In this document: one piece after another, positions 59,227 through 64,000 of the stretch | Position numbering within the stretch: the first letter of the stretch is position 1 | How the letters are laid out: the number at the start of each line of letters is the position of its first letter | NCBI GenBank assembly: GCA_963823735.1 | Contig: CAWGMO010000001.1 | Location: 992,001-1,056,000, forward strand | DNA length: 64,000 nt | Direction of reading: 5' to 3' | DNA from: Actinoallomurus sp963823735 | GTDB lineage: Bacteria; Actinomycetota; Actinomycetes; Streptosporangiales; Streptosporangiaceae | Made by a program: the position numbers and the translations under genes | Notes under the pieces: model-generated | Told to the model about the DNA's origin: nothing | Database searches by the model: none | Seen by the model: the letters and a program-made list of their open reading frames with translations, nothing else

Positions 59227-60303
59227 TCACACCCCTCGCGTCGCACCAGGCGTTTCCTGGATGACTCCACCCTCGCGGCCGGCGGCGACACCCTCCTGTC
59301 GGTGTTTCCGCGGCGCGTACATCCAGGTGTGAGGCACGGTCAGACCGGTCGTCGGCCCGCGTACGAGCATCAGCGCGGCCTGGACGGCGGTGACGGCGAA
59401 CAGCAGGCCGAGGAGGGTTCCGTGAACGATCACGAACGGTCCCCAGGTACGCGTCATCGTCAGGTGCACGAGCAGGGTGAGCAGCATGCCGCGCCCGACG
59501 ATCGCCGTCGCGGAGATGATCGCCTCCTCCTGCCGCGCCGGAGGCCCCGAGGCCAGCGCCCAGAGCAGGCCCAGCGCGATGGCCAGGCAGACGGCGTAAC
59601 CGGCGTAGAGGGCAGGCGTCGGGTAGGGCACGGCCGCGAGCAGCATGACCGTACCGGCCACCCAGCAGCAGGCGCTGAGGCCGCAGGTCCAGCGGCGCCC
59701 GTGCCGTACGAGGAAGGTCCGCTTGCCGAACATCTCGTCGCCCTGGACGTCGCGGAAGTCCTTGAGCAGGATCCGGCCGATGAAGGCGACGTACAGGCCC
59801 GCGAGCATCCACGGCCGCACGGTGCCGCCGCCGGCGATGACGCCGACGAGGTACGGGACGGCGACGTAGCAGGCCGGCAGCACGAGTGAGGCGAGCACGC
59901 CCCGGCCGGAGAGCCGCAGCGGGCGCAGCGAGTACGCCGCGCTCACCACGAGCCCGGGGACGACGACGGCGACCGCGGCGGTACGCAACGTCGCGGCGGC
60001 GGCCAGTGCCAGGATGGCGCCGGTGACCGCCAGGACGACCAGGTCACGGCGGTCACCGGTCCCGGCCACCAGGGGCCGCCGCCGGTCGCCGGGGAGGTTC
60101 ACCCGGTCGACGGCCTCGTCGGCGAGGTCGTTGCAGGCCACGGAGAACATCAGGTAGCCGACCACGACGACGAGCACGTGGCCGAGGAGGACGGGGTCGG
60201 CGCCTCGGCCGGTCTGCGCCAGCCCGAGCGCGGCGTACATGGCGAGGAGGACGACGACCGCCGGGCGGGCGACGGCGAGCATGAGGCGCATCCGCCGCAT
60301 CAC
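59227..60303 (-). CDS. UbiA-family prenyltransferase
   Basis: 358 residues (start at GTG 60303, ATG 60300 or ATG 60291). Nine or so hydrophobic helices. The first aspartate motif is NDLADEAVD and the second is DFRDVQGDE, both needed to bind the isoprenyl diphosphate. Transfers a prenyl chain to an aromatic or other acceptor in the membrane; which acceptor is not clear. Its 5' end overlaps a 55-residue membrane protein gene, probably a partner. Confidence 0.88.
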   Translation of the reverse strand: MMRRMRLMLAVARPAVVVLLAMYAALGLAQTGRGADPVLLGHVLVVVVGYLMFSVACNDLADEAVDRVNLPGDRRRPLVAGTGDRRDLVVLAVTGAILALAAAATLRTAAVAVVVPGLVVSAAYSLRPLRLSGRGVLASLVLPACYVAVPYLVGVIAGGGTVRPWMLAGLYVAFIGRILLKDFRDVQGDEMFGKRTFLVRHGRRWTCGLSACCWVAGTVMLLAAVPYPTPALYAGYAVCLAIALGLLWALASGPPARQEEAIISATAIVGRGMLLTLLVHLTMTRTWGPFVIVHGTLLGLLFAVTAVQAALMLVRGPTTGLTVPHTWMYAPRKHRQEGVAAGREGGVIQETPGATRGV

Positions 60304-60467
60304 TTGTTGCTCCCGTAGTTGTTCATCGCGAACAGGAAGACGAAGAAGAGCCCGGCGGCGACCAGGCCGAGGGCGACCATCAGGAAGGTGGCCACCGTCG
60401 CGGCGACGAGAAGGCCCTTCTGGGCGGTCCTCACCCAGGGCCGGAGTTCGTCTCTTGAGGGGTCCAT
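60300..60467 (-). CDS. Small membrane protein upstream of ubiA-like gene (55 aa)
   Basis: From the ATG at 60467: MDPSRDELRPWVRTAQKGLL, a single long hydrophobic helix (VAATVATFLMVALGLVAAG, LFFVFLFAM) and a polar end NNYGSNK. One membrane span is predicted. The stop overlaps the start of the UbiA-like gene, so the two are co-translated. Function unknown. The codon usage is normal and the frame is uninterrupted. No clear ribosome-binding site is visible. Confidence 0.6.
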   Translation of the reverse strand: MDPSRDELRPWVRTAQKGLLVAATVATFLMVALGLVAAGLFFVFLFAMNNYGSNK

Positions 60468-60538
60468 GCGCCGAGCATCGCCCGCCGCGCGGCGGAGCGC
60501 CTGAGCACGATCACCCGACTTCGGGTGAGTACTTCAGC

Positions 60539-61228
60539 TCAGTCGAGGCCCTGCTCCAGGGCGTACCGCACGAGCTGTGCCTTGTTGTGCAGCTGGAGCT
60601 TGGTGAGGGTGTTCTGCACGTGGTTCTGCACCGTACGGTGCGACAGCGTCAGGCGCTCGGCGATCTCGCGGTACGTCAGCCCCTTCGCGACCAGGCGCAA
60701 CACCTCGGTCTCGCGCGCGGTCAGCCGTGGAGCCGCGACCGGAGCCTCCACGCCGACGAGCCGCCGGTACTCACCGAGGACCAGACCGGCCAGCCCTGGT
60801 GTGAAGACGGCCTCACCGGCCGCCGCCCGCCGTACGGCCGCCAGCACCTCGTCGAGCCCCGCCGACTTGACCAGGTACCCGGTCGCGCCGGCGCCGATGG
60901 CGTCGAGCACGTCCTGCCGCTCACCGCTCGCGGAAAGGACGAGCACCCGGACCTCGCCGTCGTCGGCCAGCAGCCGCCGCGTCACCTCGGCGCCGGGAAG
61001 GTCGGGAAGATGCAGGTCGAGCAGGACGACCCTGGGCCGGGTGGCGCGAGCGACCCTCAGCGCCTGCGCGCCGTCACCGGCGGTACCGGCCACGACGAAC
61101 CCGGCCGCGGCCAGCTTCTCCGCCATCGCGTCCCGCCAGATCGGGTGATCGTCGACGACGGCGACGCTGATCGGCCGGTCAGGGCGTACGGGTTCCCCAT
61201 CGGTTCCGTGTCGTTCCGGCGGGGTCAC
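60539..61228 (-). CDS. NarL/LuxR-type response regulator (MacR-like)
   Basis: 229 residues. Receiver domain: ISVAVVDDHPIWRDAMAEKL, phosphoacceptor Asp71 in VVLLDLHLPDLPG, and LVLSASGERQDVLDAIGAGA with VKSAG. LuxR HTH: LTARETEVLRLVAKGLTYRE, IAERLTLSHRTVQNHV. There is an unusual 20-residue N-terminal extension. It is preceded on the same strand by the MacS-like kinase gene 61316-62413 (88-bp gap), forming a two-component system. Confidence 0.92.
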   Translation of the reverse strand: MTPPERHGTDGEPVRPDRPISVAVVDDHPIWRDAMAEKLAAAGFVVAGTAGDGAQALRVARATRPRVVLLDLHLPDLPGAEVTRRLLADDGEVRVLVLSASGERQDVLDAIGAGATGYLVKSAGLDEVLAAVRRAAAGEAVFTPGLAGLVLGEYRRLVGVEAPVAAPRLTARETEVLRLVAKGLTYREIAERLTLSHRTVQNHVQNTLTKLQLHNKAQLVRYALEQGLD

Positions 61229-61315
61229 GCTCGGCTCCTCGGGCTACGCGTCGGATCGTCAGGGCTCATGGGGTCCCAGTCCGTCGCCGGGGTTCCCGCA
61301 GTACGTGTCGGCTGG

Positions 61316-62413
61316 TCAGGTTCTGGGGACACGGAGCTCGACCTCCGTTCCGCGTCCCGGCGTCGAGGTCACGGTCGCCTCCCCGCCCACGTCGCGGATC
61401 CGTCCCATGATCGACTGCGCGAGGCCGAGGCGGCCCGCCGCGGACGCCTGCTCTGGCCGGCCTGCGGCGAATCCGACGCCATTGTCGCGGATGCCGACCG
61501 TCACCGCCTGATCCTCCTCCTCGATGAGGATCCAGGTGCGGGCGTCGGGGCCGGCGTGCCGCCGGACGTTGGAGAGCGCCTCGTCCGTCGCCGCCGCCAC
61601 CGCCAGCGCGCTCTCCTCCGGAAGCGGCACCGCGTACGCCGGGCACGAGACCTCCACCCGATCTCCGGCATGGGCTTCCAGCAGCGCGCGTACGTCCAGC
61701 CGCCCGTCACCGGCGGGCGCCGGCGTCATGGCCACGAGCGACCGCAGCGCGGTCTCCTGCTCCCCGGCGAGCCGTCCGAGCTCGGCGGCCTCGCCCCCGA
61801 GCTCCCGCCCGCGCGCGTGGACCAGCGCCAGCACCTGAAGCACCGAGTCGTGGATGTCCCGCGCGATCCGCCGCCGCTCGGCCGTCGCCGCGTCGAGCCG
61901 CGCGGCGCGCTCCACGGCCGCCTCCGCCTGCCGCGCGAGCCGTACGACATAGCCGCCGACCAGCCCGGCGATCACGAGGAGCACGATCCCGTTGAAGGTG
62001 TTCTGCGCCAGCGTGCCCCGCTCGACGAGGTCCGCCGCCGAAACCGCCACGGCCCCGGCAAGCCCGACCCACGGCCCGCCGATCACCGCACACGCCAGTA
62101 CGGGCGCGGCGGCCCAGGACGCGGGCAACGTCGCCGAACCATGATCGATCTGCGCGGCGGTGTCGACCACCCGCGTCCCGAGCACGAGCAGCACGGCGAC
62201 GACGACGTCGAGCCCGACGAACCAGGGCCTGCGCTTCTCCGGCCGCGCGTACGCCACCATCGCGACCACCGACCAGACGGCCATGATCGCGAGGGCGGCG
62301 TACGCGCGCGCGGGGTGCGCGTAGTCGTCGTGGTCCCGCAGGACGAGGAGCGCCGCGTAGACGAGAGTCGCGAACCGGAAGACCCCGACCGCCCGCCACA
62401 GCTGCTCCACCAC
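61316..62413 (-). CDS. MacS-like sensor histidine kinase (DUF5931 type)
   Basis: 365 residues. Four to five membrane helices at the N-terminus (FATLVYAALLVLRDHDDYAH region, VVVAVLLVLGTRVVDTAA, and others) of the DUF5931 type. The HisKA_3 box is RRRIARDIHDSVLQVLALVH with the phospho-histidine; the HATPase has ATDEALSNVRRHAGPDART, VGIRDNGVGFAAG and a final STPGRGTEVELRVP. It pairs with the downstream response regulator. In Streptomyces, a similar pair (MacRS) affects morphology; the signal is unknown. Confidence 0.9.
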   Translation of the reverse strand: MVEQLWRAVGVFRFATLVYAALLVLRDHDDYAHPARAYAALAIMAVWSVVAMVAYARPEKRRPWFVGLDVVVAVLLVLGTRVVDTAAQIDHGSATLPASWAAAPVLACAVIGGPWVGLAGAVAVSAADLVERGTLAQNTFNGIVLLVIAGLVGGYVVRLARQAEAAVERAARLDAATAERRRIARDIHDSVLQVLALVHARGRELGGEAAELGRLAGEQETALRSLVAMTPAPAGDGRLDVRALLEAHAGDRVEVSCPAYAVPLPEESALAVAAATDEALSNVRRHAGPDARTWILIEEEDQAVTVGIRDNGVGFAAGRPEQASAAGRLGLAQSIMGRIRDVGGEATVTSTPGRGTEVELRVPRT

Positions 62414-62493
62414 GAGAGCGACATTACGGCCTCAACCGCCGCTCTGGATGCCTGCTCACGCGGAGTGCCGAGCCTTCTCGTACGGTCGACTCG

Positions 62494-62664
62494 GTGCCGT
62501 GCGCTGAACGGCTTGGCGTTTCCCCACGTCCCGCGGTGTTCTTCGACCCCCAGAGCTTCTACGAGGGCACCCGTTGCGTGCCCGCCCAGACCGACCACCT
62601 CCTGGGTACGACGCCGACCACCGTCGGCGGCGGGTACGCGGGCATCGAAGACGGTGCCTGCTGA
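62494..62664 (+). pseudogene. Possible gene fragment (56 codons)
   Basis: A GTG-start frame encoding PRPAVFFDPQSFYEGTRCVP and TTPTTVGGGYAGIEDGAC. The phrases look like part of a secreted, cysteine-containing protein but nothing precedes or follows in the same frame. There is no clear ribosome-binding site. It could be a remnant of a lost gene. I do not recognise a family. Confidence 0.3.
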
Positions 62665-62703
62665 CCCGGCCGCCTCGGGTGCCGCCTCGACCGGCGGAGG
62701 ACG

Positions 62704-63252
62704 TCACATCAGGACGAATGAGAAATCCATCCTCGTCCTGCGGTTCAGCGGGATATCGATCTTGACTCTGCGAGCGATCTCATTGCGGCTGATGCCCAAT
62801 CCATGAGCGATGAGCCGTTCGGGACGGACCGGCACGGGATCGTCGAACGTGACCGTGATGTGAAGGGGCCACGGGTCGTCGGGAACGGGTGGTGCGTGGA
62901 GTTCCCAGCATCCGTCCCAGGCGAGCGCGAACCGGTTGTGCCGGGCGATCAACGGGTCGAAAAGGGTGTCCACGACGAGGGAATGTGAGTTTGCCGAATA
63001 GCCGGCCAGAAGGCCGGCGGACAGTGAGCGGACCGGGACGCGGTCGTGGACGGTGAGCTTGCCGGTCCGGCCGCAGGAAACGCAGTTGACCAGGAGCCAG
63101 ACGTCGAGAAGTTTGCCGTTGGAGTTGACGCGGAACCTGCCGTCGCCGACGGTGGCGCGGCTTTCTGGGCAGGTCACGCACCGGAGGGCGAGCAGGGGCA
63201 GGCGGGTGCGCCGCACCGCCCAGGGCAGCACGATATGAGGATGTGAAGACAT
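62704..63252 (-). CDS. DUF1062 family protein
   Basis: 182 residues (MSSHPHIVLPWAVRRTRLPL). CxxC pairs in RCVTCPES and NCVSCGRTGKLTVH suggest a zinc finger. DVWLLVNCVSCG and HDRVPVRSLSAG, then HNRFALAWDGCWEL and VRPERLIAHGLGISRNEIARRVKI are DUF1062 signature phrases. RNA-polymerase-associated or other roles are unknown. It stands alone, followed by a 466-bp gap. Confidence 0.85.
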   Translation of the reverse strand: MSSHPHIVLPWAVRRTRLPLLALRCVTCPESRATVGDGRFRVNSNGKLLDVWLLVNCVSCGRTGKLTVHDRVPVRSLSAGLLAGYSANSHSLVVDTLFDPLIARHNRFALAWDGCWELHAPPVPDDPWPLHITVTFDDPVPVRPERLIAHGLGISRNEIARRVKIDIPLNRRTRMDFSFVLM

Positions 63253-63718
63253 GATCTCTCTGAAGACCTGACGGAGAGCACGGAAAACAGAGCCGACGGC
63301 GTGGTCGGCGACCGATGCGCAGGAAATGTCAGGTCTAAAGAGCAGGCGGCGTCATGCGCGCGAAGTCCTCACGTAGGGGTGCGAGCCCAAGCTAGGCGAC
63401 CGCCGTCCACGAGCTCCACCCATTTTCGCGACCGCCGTCGGGCGCGGCCGAGCCGGCGGCAACACCCGCCGGCCATCTCCACCAGACGTCGGACCGGCGC
63501 CCGCTCGGTGTGGTCCACCACCGTCCGCGCCGATCCCGAACCGCAGTCCAGACGGCGCGACGTGGCATTCCTGGCCGAAAACCCTCCGTGATCCGCGAAG
63601 TTCGCGCAGACTTAGGTGACTTTCCGAACAAATCCCCATGAACCTCCATCAACTCCAGGTGAACCTTGCCGGAACTACGCCCGGCAACGGTGCATCGGGC
63701 ATCGAAGGGGATCTTCCA
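63253..63718. other. 466-bp region with no supported gene
   Basis: Open frames here are in weak codon context and have no good starts. The last part (63600-63718) is AT-richer and contains GACTTAGGTGACTTTC and GAAGGGG (63705-63711), a probable promoter and ribosome-binding site for the secreted gene that follows. Nothing else is recognised. Confidence 0.5.
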
Positions 63719-64000
63719 ATGCAGAAAACGCTGACCGCGGCCGGGCTGGCCGTGGTGATGCTGGGCGCCGGGGCCGTACCCGCCGTCGCCGCGAGCGCCC
63801 CAAGCTGGCGCACCTCGTACCTCAGCAAGGACACCGGCTACGACGACTTCTATCTCGACTCCGTCGCCGCCGTCGGCAAGAAAGACGCCTGGGCCGTCGG
63901 GTCGAAGCAGAAGGGGGCGGGAGCGAGCGGCGCGGTTCTGCACTGGAACGGCGCGAAGTGGAGCGCGGTCACGATTCCCGGCAGTACGGGATCCTTCCAG
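63719..64000 (+). CDS. Secreted repeat protein, N-terminal part
   Basis: The frame starts at the ATG at 63719 (GAAGGGG upstream) and is still open at the window end. Signal peptide: MQKTLTAAGLAVVMLGAGAV, then AVAA cleavage site. The mature part has FYLDSVAAVGKKDAWAVGSK and GAVLHWNGAKWSAVTIPGST, the repeated AAV-xxxDAWAVG / WNG-xxW pattern of beta-propeller proteins common in actinobacterial secretomes. Function unknown. Confidence 0.8.
   Translation, partial: MQKTLTAAGLAVVMLGAGAVPAVAASAPSWRTSYLSKDTGYDDFYLDSVAAVGKKDAWAVGSKQKGAGASGAVLHWNGAKWSAVTIPGSTGSFQ

Noticed and set aside
60239..62806. An 855-codon plus-strand open frame
   Set aside because: Opposite the UbiA start, response regulator and kinase genes; Arg/His/Pro-rich without recognisable domains.

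Overview
The window is GC-rich, densely packed actinobacterial chromosome. The evidence is almost exclusive G/C at third codon positions, frequent GTG starts, paired tRNA-adenosine-deaminase-associated proteins, F420-dependent LLM oxidoreductases, a mycothiol-type DinB protein, WXG100/EspC-like type VII substrates and a MacS-like sensor kinase. GTAC preceded or followed by CG is strikingly common. My best guess is Streptosporangiales (Thermomonosporaceae-like), but the genus cannot be fixed from sequence alone.

Layout. 0-6 kb: an EamA exporter, an XRE/TPR regulator, a small membrane-protein pair, upp, and the tadA block ending in tRNA-Ser(CGA). 6.2-23.4 kb: a variable segment between two tRNA-Ser genes. 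It holds TetR, phosphotriesterase, esterase, two YciI-ECF42 sigma pairs (one frameshifted), LLM oxidoreductases, a third ECF sigma factor, a DUF6504-like gene with a LexA-type box, a tiny Trp-rich peptide gene with a second such box, and a toxin-antitoxin pair. 23.5-30.8 kb: the conserved block tRNA-Ser(GGA), SRP RNA, dnaX, ybaB, recR, a DUF5063 gene, lysC, asd. 30.8-42 kb: an LAS-type peptidase, a type VII secretion-associated trio, TetR regulators facing palindromic operators, EbfC-like proteins, an S9 peptidase, a D,D-carboxypeptidase and an SRPBCC gene. 42-52.5 kb: PIG-L deacetylase, MMPL and MFS transporters, an RsbW-like ATPase, the NadR-PnuC salvage pair, P450, a hydroxyacid dehydrogenase and a membrane metallopeptidase. 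52.6-58.1 kb: a possible small RNA, a GH16-like protein, a lipoprotein and a tandem pair of secreted GH26-like glycosidases with duplicated upstream regions. 58-64 kb: WYL regulator, VOC protein, UbiA with a small membrane partner, a two-component system, a DUF1062 protein and the start of a secreted protein.

How genes work together. upp and tadA serve pyrimidine salvage and tRNA modification. dnaX, ybaB and recR serve replication and repair. lysC and asd start the aspartate-family and diaminopimelate pathway. NadR and PnuC handle nicotinamide riboside uptake and conversion. Many regulators sit beside recognisable operators.

Four genes (the 11.1 kb ECF42 sigma factor, dnaX, an EbfC-like gene and the 40.8 kb TetR) are broken by apparent single-base shifts. 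Because dnaX is essential, assembly indels are the simplest explanation for at least part of this. The most interesting signals are the two near-identical LexA-like boxes (one beside a DUF6504-like gene, one before a 34-residue Trp-rich membrane peptide), the dnaX frame change at a proline-rich repeat, and the glycosidase pair in which one copy lacks its discoidin domain but keeps the same 3' flank.
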